Part shown: positions 1-12,447 of the stretch, one piece after another
Layout: each line of letters starts with the position of its first letter
Numbering within the stretch: the first letter of the stretch is position 1
Assembly (NCBI RefSeq): GCF_000003815.2
Contig: NC_049979.1
Location: forward strand, 31,743,013 to 31,803,012
DNA: 60,000 nucleotides
Source: Branchiostoma floridae
Lineage: Eukaryota > Chordata > Leptocardii > Amphioxiformes > Branchiostomatidae
Reading direction: 5' to 3'
Translations under genes and position numbers: made by a program
The notes under the pieces: model-generated
What the model was told of the DNA's origin: nothing
The model's input: only the letters and a program-made list of their open reading frames with translations
The model's database searches: none

Positions 1-315
1 ATACATTTTGGATATTTAGTTATGCATGTAACTTAAAATTACACAGGATATTAATGGTATAGATAAACAAATGTGGCCTAGCCATTAAACTATGAAATCC
101 CATGATCCAAACCAAAATTAATAAAGCTGGTGAAATATGCCTGTCAGAAACCCGTCGCCATGGCAACACGAAAAATAAAATAAAAGAACTTATTTAGCAG
201 AATTGTTGCCAACAATAATTTAGGAAATGTCACCAAGTTTCATACGTCGTTCAGCAGTTATACGACGTCAAAGTTTGCGAAGGCACTTTTATCCCCCCCG
301 TCTAGATAGAGTTAA
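1..315. repeat. Family B TTAA element, 3' part
   Basis: The segment ends in a C-run followed by GTCTAGATAGAGTTAA, a slightly mutated family B terminus (TTAACCCTATCTAGAC in reverse complement). Before it are the family body landmarks: a near X-box (GTCGCCATGGCAAC around 160) and TACGACGTCAAAG. The other end lies outside the window. No coding potential. Confidence 0.6.
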
Positions 316-626
316 GCTATCACTTTTGATTACCCATCTTGTAGTAAGCTTAGTCTTAAGTTACATCTTTATACCAAATAACCCCAAACTTAAATAAAAA
401 TGGACTTAAAACGTTCACGTGAATGTAAGGATACTCCGAATAGTGTTGAAATTCGAGTGACAATTAACTAATTATACCTTTATTATGATATTGTCCAATG
501 TCCTGTGACAAATTGCGTCATAGAATTAACATAAGCTATCAATATCTCATTATAAATGTAAAACTTGAATATAGTTGATATTAAAGATATATTCCAAAAG
601 TGCGGCTTAGTGGGAACATCCTATCC
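316..626. repeat. Degraded family B interior fragment
   Basis: Words such as AAAACGTTCACGTGAATG and ATGATATTGTCC match the interior of the better preserved copies at 8.6-9.2 kb and 45.4 kb. Termini are not visible. Nothing else is recognised here. Confidence 0.4.
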
Positions 627-2620
627 TTAAACCCTCAAACACCCGAGTGGGGTCAATTTGGACCCCAGGCGTAAAAAGTACCATTTGAACATTCTTTATC
701 TTATGAAAAAATCCTTCCGTGACTTTGTCAGCCAATGTCTTCTTTACCTTCTCCTACGTTTTTTTATGAAGATTGGTACAATACTGTGGAAGCTATAAAG
801 AAAGTCAGTGATCAGTCCGTCTTGGGTCCAAACGGACCCCAGCCAAAAAGTGCAGGTTTTGAAACAAACTTTTGAGTCTAACTCCCTAACTACTTATCCT
901 ATCACCACCAAACTTTCAGAGGGTAGTAAACATGTGAAACTAAATCCTCCTAAAAACTTCTGTGTTTATTTAGCTTATAAGGGCGGTCATTTTTGATTTT
1001 GACTAATGACGTCATGAAATTAGCATAAATTATAAATTTTGAATTATGAAAAAAGCATGGTTTACCATAAAAACCTTGTTTAAATTGAAATTGGAAATTT
1101 TTTGCAAAAATATGCCTGTCAGAATTCCGTTGCCATGGCAACCCTAAATAATGATGAATTTACTTTATTGGCAAAAATATTTTGCTAACTATATTTTGTG
1201 ATATATAACAAAGTTTCGTAGCTTTAGCACTATCCGTTCATAAGTTATGCGACATAAAGCTTGCTCGGGCACTTTAAGGCCTGTGACAATTTTGGTCGAA
1301 CATGAAAGTCGAACCACTGCGTGACCTCAGGTAACCCCGCCGGGCCGGAGCGTTTTTAGAACGGTCCAATGTCAGTACCTAATATACATTGGAGAAAACA
1401 GGAACTTACGACTAACTACTTTTTTAAGACTTTTAATGATGAGCGTTAAAGATATTGATCTAGTATTCATCAAATATCGACATAACTAGAAGAGGTTAAC
1501 AATAGTGCATCCCCGCGAGAGCTGTAAGTGGTACAGTCCGAACATGCGTTCCGACCTCCCGGGGTGTGGAGTGGCGGGAAAACAGCGAGGCGCTCATACT
1601 TCAAGGAAACAGCAAAATATTGCTATAAATCGATATTTCTAGCCCAAAATGATTGTATGGCAGTTGACCAATGCCTTATAAAGCTAACTGATTGCGAAAT
1701 TTCGCATTGATACAATAGCGATTTAACAGATACAGAAATAAACATTCATGTTTTACCATGGTTAATGTTACGTACAGTCAAACATGTCTTACTTAGGCGC
1801 AGTTCTTGTGCGGTAAGTAGTGTTTCGTCGGTCCCTGCCCACATCAGGGCACCAGTTTTATTACGATTTTTGTGCAGATTTAAGTTCATGAAGCCTTAGA
1901 CCTTCAAAAATCAAGCGGGCCTTCTTGCAATATTTTTGATTTCCGTGGCTGTATTGATATTTGTACGAAAAATAACCCAAAATTGTCAAAAAATTCTGTT
2001 TTTGCCCCCAAATGGAGCCTTACCGATGTAAAGCGGCAAAAGGCCCGGGCACATTAGATATCACGGAGATATAATCTATCACTCCAGAAAATATGACTCA
2101 GTTAGACAGTCATTTCATAGTGGGCACAGACACATTTTGTTAATAACATCACATTTTTTACCAAAAATATGACTTTTTTACCCAAAATTTTCATGATCCG
2201 CAATTTCCGTGTCGATCATGTTTTGAATACGCGTGAGTTACGTCAACTGGCCAAATTTTGTTAAAAACAGATAGTTACATCAAAAGTTACGGGCATGTAA
2301 CTGCTCGACTGGACAATCCGCAGGTATCACAGGCCTTCAACTGCCTGAGTGCTGAGGGCCTCAAAATTCCACTCTCTGGTCAGAATGGGTTTAGTGCAAA
2401 ACATGGTCCTTCTGATCTTTTGCATAAATTATGATAATGAGGTGGAATTAGCAACACATTCACATGTCAAAATATCCCTCTTACATTGACGAAGCAATGT
2501 ATGCACAATGATCACCGATAGGAATTGGAACTGAGTTGTTATGAACAAAACATTTTGGGGTCCGTTTGGACCCCACTCGGTTATTTTAGTCGCAAAAACT
2601 GTCGGGTGCTTGAGGGTTAA
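627..2620. mobile_element. Family A TTAA/TIR element, about 2 kb, with a nested insertion
   Basis: The left end reads TTAAACCCTCAAACACCCGA and the right end, in reverse complement, TTAACCCTCAAGCACCCGAC, so both ends are TTAA plus an imperfect inverted repeat starting CCCTCAA. TTAA target sites and CCC-starting termini are typical of piggyBac-type transposons; no transposase is present, so this would be non-autonomous. Subterminal palindromes GGGGTC..GACCCC occur near each end (about 651 and 2557-2574). Inside are TGACGTCA (1007-1014) and GTTGCCATGGCAAC (1129-1142). A second element interrupts it (1265-2351). Confidence 0.65.
1265..2351. mobile_element. Family E element nested in family A
   Basis: The related copy at 15605-16506 runs continuously from '..atgcgacataaa' to 'ctgagggcctcaaaattcc', whereas here about 1.09 kb intervenes. 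The insert has inverted ends: left CTCGGGCACTTTAAGGCCTG, right (reverse complement) CTCAGGCAGTTGAAGGCCTG. A diverged partial copy of its left part lies at 9528-9980. No coding capacity is seen; the superfamily is unknown and the target duplication is ambiguous. Confidence 0.55.
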
Positions 2621-3084
2621 ACATAAATTAGCGAATTTTCTAAAGTATGTCCTTCATTAGCCCGTTGTCATTGCATCACGAATAAAGCTATTACTTGTCA
2701 ACTGTTGTCATCAAAATGTTAGAATCAATTTCTGACTTTGGTTGTCCTAGCATAGATAATTTGGAAATTATACGACGTCAAAGTTGGCCCAGAGACTTTT
2801 ACCCTTCGTTCCAGTCTGGATAGGATAAAATTGTTTTGTTAAAAAAAAAAAACAAGTGTTAGACTGACATAGACGACTGCTAAGGCATATGTTGTTGTTG
2901 TTAACAGCACAAACGTAAAATTACGTTTAAAGTCACGGCGTATTTACTTGATACATAAGTAGGGTTGGATAGTTATAGAAAAAACACATGTAGGTAGCTA
3001 TATGGCTTGAAAGGCACAGTGTGTATTACAGCCCAAACATCTGGTAAGCGTCCACCGAGTGTTAACAGTCGTCGTAAATCGCTA
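2621..3084. other. Intergenic, downstream of the sulfatase pseudogene
   Basis: AT-rich sequence with an A-run near 2842. 'tacgacgtcaaag' and 'ccgttccagtctggatagg' around 2770-2825 are a further family B 3'-end remnant. No gene is seen; a polyadenylation signal for the minus-strand gene is not obvious. Confidence 0.4.
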
Positions 3085-3350
3085 CTAGAGCCAGGGTCCA
3101 AAAAGATCTCCATGTAAGGCAGGGTTAGCCCTCGGGTCACGGAAGGGCCAGAATGGAGGCAAAGCAGTCCTGTTGTATGCCTCTAGCTTCTGTAACAGCT
3201 CCTAGACAACACCTGGGTAACGATCAGACAGATCAGTTCTTTCCTGTGGGTCATTGCGAATATTGAACAGCCACAGATGTTTATTCGGGGGGTCGGCAGC
3301 CTCTTCATATGTGTTTCCTGTTGTGTCCGAATGTTTCCATCCGTCCAGTC
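3085..3350 (-). pseudogene. Sulfatase last exon with premature TAG
   Basis: The acceptor AATTTTAG at 3351-3358 is followed by sequence coding GLDGWKHSDTTG, then HLWLFNIRNDPQERTDLSD and YPGVV. An in-frame TAG follows at 3202-3204. Beyond it the same frame continues with ELLQKLEAYNRT, PPFWPFRDPRANPA and finally GDLFGPWL before TAG TAG (3082-3087), matching the usual C-terminal tail of the ARSB family. The stop therefore cuts about 38 residues. The exon enters at phase 1, matching the one base (G) left by the preceding exon at 5158. Confidence 0.85.
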
Positions 3351-5157
3351 CTAAAATTAAAAAGAAATAAAAAGAAATAAAACGAAACTCATGTTTTTTC
3401 TTATTAATTATGCAAATGAGGTCGTCAATTGCATAATTGATATCTTTCGACATTTTTCTGTTCTTCCCAGCTACATATGGCACAAGTTTGAAAGTCCTAT
3501 TACAAAATGCAGTGAATTTATTAAATTTCCTCATTAATTATGCACATTAAATGTTGATTTGTATAATAAGTATTCAATTATGTTAGTCATCACTCATTAT
3601 ATCTACATACCAAAAATCATGATGATCCATAAACACGTTCTTAAGGTATTCTCGTCCAAAGTTTAAATGGAAACCGGCGCCTGTAGTTCCAAAAAAGCAC
3701 ACAGCACTTATTCTCTGCTCCAAGGGCTATCTACCACTTTAAAATCATGACCACGGTATGTACAGAGCACGAGATATCAAAAATTGAGTTTCCGCTGCAG
3801 TACCTTAGCAAGCCGCCAGGTGGTCCATTATCGAACTTGACCTTCGTTTTCCCGACGCCTACCCACCAACTAAATATCATCAGTATCCATCCAAGGCTTT
3901 GACTGTCTTGCTTTACGACCAGTCCCAGAAAGGCTGCGAGGCCGCATCATGCATGGGACACGTCAGGGCGGCTTTGTTATAAAGATGCTGCAATGGATCG
4001 CTAGAGGGCGCTTTTTCTCCCATTGTGCATGGCGCAATTTCAGCCGAAGAAATCAGTGGTTTGTAGGACCAAGGAGGGTGGTAGGACCATTTCAATACAA
4101 TTTAATCGGCATCCGAGATGTTTTGATGTTTATTTCGACGATGAAATACATAGGGCAATATTGTGACTATGAGTTACCTTTTAGCAAAGGAGAAGGAAGA
4201 AAGATTTCTGTCTTTGAAATAGTACTACACAGCTTAGTTTTTAGGGGAAGGGGGCAAGAGCGATCCGTTCAGACGTATTATGTAACAGCATTTACATAAA
4301 TGTGTCGTGTCATGAGTGATCTAACTATTTAGAGACATTTTGGGAAAGTTGTGGAACGGCGCCAGAACCGTCTGTTAACTGTTATCTGCAAGCTACTGTT
4401 AACTACAAGCTACTATGGAACCAATGCTGGTGCTTAAAATGTCATTTCTTTTTGGTCCCGGCTAAAATTAAGCACTTGTTCCATTGTGCTTCTTTACGTG
4501 TTACTTTTAGTTCGGGTTCAGTTCTTGCTTCGAAGTTATACCCATCATCCAAACGAATAAGTAATATACAGCACTTTACGAAAATGTAGGCTATAGAGTT
4601 TATGAAGTTAAAGCCTTTTGAATTATTGTACAGCATTCGTATTATTGCAAAGAAGTTGATCCTTGGCAAGTGATAAATCTTACTTTAAGAAATATTTAGC
4701 GGGGGACGGAGTTCTCGCATGGCATGACATTTTGCATATGGTTGCCTGTATTTGTTCACAAAATCTTTAGTCAGTGTCGGGTGATATTGTACATGCACAG
4801 CAATACTCATTATGGGTAGTATGCGGAAGTTAAAAGCGAAGCCAAAACAAAAAAAAATCCAGGACAACTATTGTCTGGAAGCGAATCGTTTATAGTAGGG
4901 GGCCTTTCCGTGTTGACATCTGAGATTATCATTGGCACACTAAGGAGATTTAGCAGCTGCATTAGGCCAGTACATTGAAATAGGAAGTAAAATGCCATTC
5001 ATAAGGGCAAATATCGAAAGGATTCAAATTCTTGACCACTCTGGTGTGAGAAAAACACCCTACCTATTACGCCACGCGATTTCACGCATGTCAGCATGAT
5101 ATATCCTGGGTGAAATTTGATAATTCCTAGTTTTGCGATAGCAGGTCAACCACTCAC

Positions 5158-5311
5158 CTTGATCACCCGTCAATAACTTCCAGTCTCCAGATGGCTGCGT
5201 AAACGGAGGTGTTGAATATGTGATCATACTCTGAATTCAACGAGGACAAATCCGTTTTCCGATGAAGAGGATCAATGTTATGGAGGATTTCTTTTCTCGG
5301 AGCGGGTGTTC
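5158..5311 (-). pseudogene. Sulfatase penultimate exon with internal frame break
   Basis: Acceptor ATACCACAG (ends 5312) and donor AAG|GTGAGT (5157-5156) bound it. The first part reads TPAPRKEILHNIDP and ends FNTSVYAA; the second reads SGDWKLLTGDQ but only in another frame. The break lies at about 5190 (GCAGCCA|TCTGGA) and is what loss of 5 nt would give, since the family has two more residues there (Ile, Arg-like). The phase also fails to match the upstream exon: the donor at 5535 leaves two bases, while the good frame here needs one. Confidence 0.8.
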
Positions 5312-5534
5312 CTGTGGTATTGAAATAAAAAGCATAATTGCTAAATGTTTCTAACGAACCAATTTCAGACGTTGTTTTTTTGTCAAATACAATGTTATAA
5401 TTATAAATGGAAGTATAGTTTAGCCGCTCAACGTTTAGCCTTTATTATTATTTTTCTCAATTCCTTATTGCAGAATTTTGTTTGCTATTGCTTTTACACC
5501 ATATACATTAATATGATCTTAAGATATTAAATAC

Positions 5535-5795
5535 CTTATTGTGTCCCAGATGTCAAATCCATCTAATGGTTTTGTTCCATTAGAATCGGAACGAGAGATG
5601 CTAAGTAAAGTAGGGAACCAATCGGAAATGTGAATAAGAGCATCACTTTTTCGTTTTCCCTTTCTTAGTAGCTTGCTGGTGACAAATCCAACACCTCGTA
5701 CCCCCCCTTCCCATAATGTATTTTGCCAACCCCTTAAGGGCCAATAATTTAACCCCTTAAGGGCCAATTACTTCCGGCGTTTCTCCTCGCTCTAT
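5535..5795 (-). pseudogene. Sulfatase exon with 23-bp tandem duplication
   Basis: The donor AAG|GTATTT is at 5534-5533. The exon reads [20 protein letters not shown], then [11 protein letters not shown] and [15 protein letters not shown]. Upstream, AGSNWPLRG is separated from WQNTLWEGG by a duplication: AACCCCTTAAGGGCCAAT occurs at 5728-5745 and again at 5751-5768. The 23-bp offset breaks the frame and creates a TAA. In human ARSB the residue two before the conserved W-S-L-W-E-G-G stretch is active-site Lys318; the aligned codon here is CAA (Gln). The upstream acceptor is unclear (perhaps a mutated CACAG around 5800). Confidence 0.82.
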
Positions 5796-7451
5796 TATGT
5801 GAAAAGGAGAGGTAAAGATGATTAAATACAACATGATCAAGAGAAGCTGTACGTAAGAGTACTAAACTTACTTTAATTAGTGAAATTTAAGGGCTACTAT
5901 TCTATGATTATAAAAGTATTTTTTTCAATCTTTGATAATGCCAGCGCCACATGCATACCTAATGAAATGCATTTTTGTTGGGCCTGAACTATATCCCTTC
6001 AAGGTTTTCTAGCACGCGCACATATGTTTTTGATATCATATCATCGTAACGTAACATTTATGATTTAATATCTAGACCTTGTGCCAGTATGATGACGTAC
6101 CTAAAAAAATATAAGACGTCAGACTTTCTTAAAAGTTTTTGTCGCTCGATATATGTTTGGCCACAAAATCTTTCTCAACATTTTTTTTATGTTCGTTTCT
6201 TAATTTTGGTTTTGCAATTCGGTAAACTTTAGTTTGGAAAAGTTACACAGGGCTTTTCTCGATCATCCTTGGACTTTGGTCAGGGGATTTTGAGGACTGT
6301 CCCTTTAAATTCTTTAACGACTTATCACATGGCCACGATATGATTTAGACATAATATCTGAAAGTTTAAGAAAAAAATGACACCCCATGATGCAATATAA
6401 CGTAGATATAATGACACCACTTTGACTATATTTGCTGTAACAAAGAAGCAAATAATTCAAACTTTGCTCCAAAAATGTAACAGCAAGTGCAGATAACAAA
6501 ACAATAATGTTTGTTACGACTTGTGTTGCCGATAGCGACAGCAAGAACGTCAAAATTACGTCATTAAATGACGTCATGCGAAATAAAATTTTGTGCGTTC
6601 CTTAAAATAGGGATGAGAGATTGTTAACATACATATTTTTATTTTTATGTCTGGGCAGAGTGTTTTGGGTTGTCAGTTATAGCTTCTCCTAGTATGTTTG
6701 CTACGTACTGTATAAAAAGACCAGCTGTTTGTGTAAAAATCCCGCCTTCTTGATGTGAGTTAGGACATTTACATGATAGGCAGGGCGCGAATGGCCCGCC
6801 ACTCGATCATGCAACTTGCACCGTAGTCATTGTCGGTGACCTGTCAGTAGCGATATGATTGGTGCTCGCTCGAAAGGCACTGGATTTTGGTTAGTGTACA
6901 CAGGAGGGGGGGGGGGGGCGAAAACACTAGCAAACTCACCATGCTGGGGGGTGCATCACTATGTCACCGGAAGTACTGTTTTTTCTTTTCAAATTCGTTC
7001 GGATAGGTAAACTGTTACTGTTAATTCCTTGTGAAAGATTAAACGAATTAATCTATAATTGCATCCTCGATGTCGCAAATAACACTGACCAGTATTATCA
7101 TTAAGACCGATAAAAAGTGCCAAAAGGTGTGTACTAAGACCGTAAGTAAAAGAATAGTATCTATTTATCCGTAATGATACTACAAATAATACCCAATGTG
7201 TTATGAATTGTAATTTTCTCTTGCGTAGCATCTAAACATGAGCTTGGAATCCAATGTGGGCTCCAATGGCAAAGGAGAAAAGTAGTATTAAAGAAATAAA
7301 AAGTAAATCATTGTTTATTATGCCTTAATTTGTAAATCAATGCATTTCTTTAAATTTACCGAGCATTTGTAATTTCCCTACTTTGCGTGCATTCTCGCGG
7401 GGGGTGCAATCACATTAATGTGAAAAAACACATAGGCTTCATTGCACTCAC

Positions 7452-7659
7452 CCGTAGAAAATATGAGAACAGTATCGTCCCATATCCCTGTCTTTTTTAA
7501 TGCGTCAGTTACATTTCCCACTGCTTCGTCCATTGCTGACACCATTGCCGCATATGTCTGGATGAGAGGGTTTTTTACGTCCTTATATTTTTCGACGTAC
7601 TTTGTAGGTGCTTCGAGTGGTGAATGCACGGCTTGAAAGGGCAGGTAGAGAAACATAGG
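7452..7659 (-). pseudogene. Sulfatase exon, intact in itself
   Basis: Acceptor TGCACACACAG precedes PMFLYLPFQAVHSPLEAP; donor ACGG|GTGAGT ends the exon at phase 1 after LIFST, so the next codon (the metal-binding Asp of the S-T-D-N-G motif) is split by the intron. The His in QAVHSPL corresponds to a conserved sulfate-contacting His of the family. MDEAVGNVTDALKKTGIWDD is highly characteristic of ARSB/I/J. The exon is 208 bp, open throughout. It joins in phase 0 to the exon ending at 12448. Confidence 0.9.
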
Positions 7660-8156
7660 CTGTGTGTGCACAAAGAAAGAATATGATGCTAAATGAAATG
7701 GCAATATTGTACTACTATTATGCTTGCTTCTGTGCGTTTGTTTTTGCTAACCAAAGGTAACAGTTATGTTTCTAAAAATGAACAAATCCAGTATACTGTG
7801 ATTTTCTTCTTTGATATATTGTGTAACCAAAGAAATGGCAGAAAGGTAGTTCTTGTCGTGTGTGTGGAAACAAGTCATTTCAGTCTTTAGCTTCTTTTTC
7901 TAATGCCTTCAGTAACTTTATGAAGACTGTCATGTTGCATGTTGTGCCATTTATTCTTTTTGGCATACTGAAATGTGTCAGAAAAGCATAAAAGTGCAAG
8001 ATACAACCTATAGATATAAGCTGTCTTAATTACTTGCCAAGTACTACAACTACTGCTACTCAATATAAACGCTGTACGTATACTTTTTTAAGATGAATGG
8101 CGTTATTGAGAACGTAGTGAAAACATGTCTGTTATATAAAGCACGTCATTTAGTAT

Positions 8157-8829
8157 CTAACCCTATCCAGACTGGGCTTTTTTGGCTGTCCCTGGCCAGG
8201 GGTGGCGTTCATCCCCCCTTTCGTAATTTCAAGATGGCTCACTGTACGAACACCACATTTTCAGGTGATATGCTCGTCAAATTCATAAATTTTTTCATAT
8301 TGTTATGACGTAATATGACGTAATTATGACGTCATTAGTTGATTTGTCTGGCTTAAACGGGAATTCTCATAATACCTAAATATTTCACACAATTAGTCAC
8401 AAATAAAGGATTTTTCATCAATATTCAAGTGTGAAAAGACCTGTCAAATGCCGACGCAACGACGTCAAATATGACGCCATAAAATGACGTCATCTGTAGT
8501 TTAGCTATCCACGATCTTGGATTCGCAACCTTTAATGTCTTAAGATACATTTTTTTTAACATATAATGCTAATATACCTTGGAAATGGATAAAAAAAACG
8601 TTCACATGAATGTTTTCTGTAAGAAAATACGAAGTAGTGATCAAATCTCAGTGAAAAAAAGCTGGTTATATTTTTCATCATGATATTGTCGGCCATTTTG
8701 GATTTTGACCGATTACGTCATCGCACTAGCATAATTCATGAATATTCAATTATAAATGTCACAATTAGATATGTTAGATATATAAAAAGAAGAATAGTTA
8801 AGCAAGAAAACCCCGGCACATTGCATTGG
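8157..8829. mobile_element. Family B element, truncated, reverse orientation
   Basis: It begins CTAACCCTATCCAGACTGGG, the family terminus, and runs through CRE-rich sequence (for example around 8323-8332 and 8480-8492) to body sequence whose reverse complement appears at 9120-9190. It abuts a second copy, giving a head-to-head arrangement within a sulfatase intron. Confidence 0.6.
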
Positions 8830-9527
8830 TTAACCCTATCCAGACTGGGCGTGGGGGGGGGAGGGTGGGGTGCTAAAGGTGTTCGCGCCAACTTTGACGT
8901 TCTATAGCTCCCAAACGACTGTGCTAGGACAACGGGTTTCTGAAAGGCAAATTAAAAAAAAAATCACTAATTTGGGTTTAAACAATGGGATTTTCAGATT
9001 TTCTTAGTAAACTAAACTTCTTTACATATATATTTAATATCTAACACATCTTAGTTAAACATTTATGATTTAATATTCATAAATTATGTTAATGAGATAA
9101 CATAATTAATCAAAATTCAAGATGGCCGACAATATCATGATGAAAAGCATATTGAGCTTATTTTTACTCAGATTTTATCACTACTTAGTATTTCTTTCAG
9201 AAAACATTCATGTGGACGTTTTTAATCAATTTTGATGGGGATTTGTGTTATATGTTGAAAAAAAATATATCTTGAGAAATTTAAGTTTGATAATCCAAGA
9301 TGGCGGATAGCGACTACAGATGACGTCAATTTGTGACGTCATTTTGACATCATTGCGTCGGCTTTTGACAATATAAGTCATAACACTTGGTAACATTTTG
9401 TGTGAAATATTTAGGTATTATTGGAATTCCCCGTTTTAGCAAAAAATCCATTAATGGCATCAAAATTACGTCATAATTATATTAAAAAAATAGGAATTAT
9501 AAAACTCGACGAGCATATCACCCCCTG
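8830..9527. mobile_element. Family B element, truncated, forward orientation
   Basis: The terminus GGTTAACCCTATCCAGACTG is followed by a G-rich tract and CGCCAACTTTGACGTTCTA. The body contains CAAGATGGCCGACAATATCA (9119-9138) and clustered TGACGTCA-like sites at 9320-9345. Its far end is replaced by family E-like sequence from about 9528. Confidence 0.6.
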
Positions 9528-9980
9528 CTCGGGTAACTTAAGGCCTGCGATTCCGTGGATCTCGCCGAGTAGTGAGAAAGGGCGCGGCCCCGCCAGGTTA
9601 CCAGGGTGATGGAACCGAACATAAAATTCGAACCACTCCGTGACCTTAGGTGACCCGCAGGACCACGAAGTTTTCAGAACGGCCCGATGTCATAACCTAA
9701 TGTTACATTGTGAAAACAGGTACTCACTATATATGGGGCAGACTTATTCCTTTTGGTAAGACGTCCAAATGCTAATCGTATTATATATCGATGAAATATT
9801 TATCAAATATTGACATAATCCGAAGCGACTAAGAAAGAGGTTTCCGCGGAAGCCACATAATGGTACCGTCCCAACCCCTGGGATGTGAAATGGTGGGAAA
9901 ACGACAGCTTTGATTGACAACAGCCCTACGGATTTTGCATAGTCTCATTTATGGGCTTCAGCCTCGGTCAAAACAGCAGG
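9528..9980. repeat. Family E partial copy
   Basis: CTGCTCGGGTAACTTAAGGC and following words (GAACCACTCCGTGACCTTAG, TTTATCAAATATTGACATAA) match the left half of the nested element at 1265. The right end is missing or too diverged to define. Confidence 0.5.
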
Positions 9981-10067
9981 ATTGCTGCCAAATTTAGTAT
10001 ATATTAAGTATCAACACTTGTTGGTTGAAACTGCCCGCGGCAATTTTGTTTTTGTTTTTAACCCTCA

Positions 10068-10957
10068 AACCACCCTATGGGTCAAAACTTCCACCAGACC
10101 TACATTAATGTGTGCCATTATGACAATTCTGGTTGAAAACAAATTTCCTCCCGTTCGTTTGTTTGTATATATGTCTTATAACTTCTCATACGTTTTTATC
10201 GAGATTGGCTCATTGTTGATTGAGCTATCATACAAAGTTTATGTATGGTACCGTGGGGTCAAAACTAACTGCCTAAACTAGTTATCGTATGGTTTTCAGA
10301 GAATGATGTACATGTGCAACTAAATTATGATAACAACTTTTGTGTCATTATTATGTTATATTACGACGCCATGACGTTATTTAACTTAAATTGGCCGCCA
10401 TCTTTAAGTTTAACTGATGACGTCATCAAATCAGTAGAAGTTATGAATATTGAATGATGAAGTTTACGCTGAATTTCATAAGATGTCATGAACAAGTCAG
10501 CTTTGCCAAGAAAACCTTAAAATTTGAATGTTTAAGCCAAAATTGAAAAATTTCTTAATAAATATGCATGTCAAAATTCCGTTGCCATGGCAACATTAAA
10601 ATTGATGAACTTTTTTATTCACTTAAACTGTTTGCTATCATCATTTTTTCAAACGGAACCAAGTTTGGTGGCCCTAGCATAAGCTATTCAGGGGCTATGT
10701 AACTTTGAAGTTGGTGCAGGCATAAAAAAAAACCCTTACCCAGTCTGAATAGCGTTAGTGCAAAATGTGGTCCTCATGGCGTTTTGCGTAAATTATGATA
10801 ATGACCTAGAATTATTTCACCTAATCATGTCAAACTGTCCCACATAGAATAATGAAGCTATATATATATACAAATCACAAAAATAGTCACAAAAACTGTA
10901 TTTGTACCCCATACGGTAATCTACGCCACAAAAAAGGTACGGTGGTTTGAGGGTAAA
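10068..10957. mobile_element. Family C TTAA/TIR element
   Basis: The left end TTAACCCTCAAACCACCCTA and right end GGTGGTTTGAGGGTAAA form an inverted repeat; the right TTAA is mutated. Body landmarks are TGATGACGTCATCA near 10418, an exact X-box GTTGCCATGGCAAC at 10581-10594 and ATTATGATAATGA near 10792. No ORF of note. Confidence 0.7.
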
Positions 10958-11381
10958 GAATTTTCACTGGACCTCATTTTCATCGAAAAATTAGAAAAAA
11001 ATTAAGTTTTTCCCCTTTTTGGCCTAAAAATGTTAGGATTCCTTCACTTTAAGCAAAATATCTTCGGATGAACTTAATATAAAAGAGATAAGCTCTTATC
11101 TCGATGAATATAAAGGCTAAACGTGTGTCCTCGCTAAGGCTTGACCATAGGAAGCTTAACCAAAATGTGTATTTCTATCCCCAAATCCCAGCATTCCACA
11201 TACAAATCCATCAGTGTGTACATATTAAACAGTTTAAGCACTGTGTGAAGTTTCATATTGATACGACTACGCGACAGAAAGCTATACTGATTTAAGCGTT
11301 TTAACATTAGCTACACGCGTGTCACATGCCTTAAGTCACCCGAGTGCAAATTTGGTAATTGAACAGTAAGCCGTTTTGAAA

Positions 11382-11448
11382 GTACCGGGGGGTGTGGGTG
11401 AGCCCCCGTCCATGGAAGGCCCAAAAAGCCCAGTCTGTATAGGGTTAA
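11382..11448. repeat. Family B solo 3' terminus
   Basis: A G-run followed by GCCCAGTCTGTATAGGGTTAA reproduces the family B terminus. The remaining body upstream is not clearly recognisable. Confidence 0.55.
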
Positions 11449-12447
11449 TATACCAGCTAGTAATGTCCACCTTCTTGAATTTTCAAGATCACCTTTTTAG
11501 CAAAAGACTGGATATAGACTACAAACATTAATTGAAACTTTTTAATGAAACAAAAACTAACTTTTTTTAATTACAAAGTCTAAGGTAAAGGAAGCAAATA
11601 ATTGCTCTTGGTTCGTCATCTTGTATTTTTGCCAATCACGCCATCAAACTAGCATGGCTCATGTATATCTGATAATACAAGATATCAACTCAGCATTAAA
11701 AGTTTGAAATAACAACTTCGTTTTACCATATTTACTCAGTTGTTTTTGCATCAATTCAAATGTATTATATATCATTGGAATGCTTGTATAATTTTATTTT
11801 ATTTAAAATCAAAGTCATTGACATTGCAAGTTCATTAAACGAGCAACATACCAACTAATCTGAGTAGGTCGCCAAAAAGTGCCCAAAGTTTCCGATTAGT
11901 GTTAGGAGAGGTGTTGTTTTGTTGATATTGGTGTGGCTGTCAATGACCCGATCAATCGTTTGTTTATGTTATAATGTTCTTTTTAGTAACAGTTAAGTTA
12001 CAGGGAACAGTAAAGTTGATTTTTAGCACATCACACTTCATTTTTCGAATTTTTTGGTACCAAAGTTCCTAACAACCAGTGATGTGAAAGACAGGCCACA
12101 CGCCGAACGTCCCAGGGCCACAACACCTAAGCAAGATCGGTGTCCGCACAACACCAAGAAACGTTCCATGTAAAGGTGACCTAAAAGTTCGATATTGTCG
12201 ATCCAAAGAATGGCTTTCATATATGTAAGTCACATTCGATACGGTTGTCATTATAACCAAAAGTTTTACACTCACTCACTCACTCACTCCGGCGAGCTCG
12301 CTCGAAAGTTTAACAGACTCAAATATCGTTATAAAACACGTTATAAAAAAAAGTAATCGGGTCGAAGGAGCTTTGGTCCACAAAGTAATAAAAACTGGCC
12401 TAATTAGCGTTAATAAAGATAAATGTCACATAACGATAACGGCGTAC
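11449..12447. other. Sulfatase intron, no gene
   Basis: Mostly AT-rich sequence. A short ACTC tetranucleotide tract sits at about 12271-12288. Fragments such as 'gtattatatatcattgg' give no family assignment. Confidence 0.4.

Noticed and set aside
3949-4299. 116-residue open frame on the plus strand
   Set aside because: No recognisable motif, no splice context, and it overlaps the sulfatase intron; probably chance.
12044-12275. Open frames near 12.0-12.3 kb as an extra sulfatase exon
   Set aside because: The reading has no sulfatase motif, and the exons at 12448 and 7659 already join in phase 0 with the expected continuous sequence.
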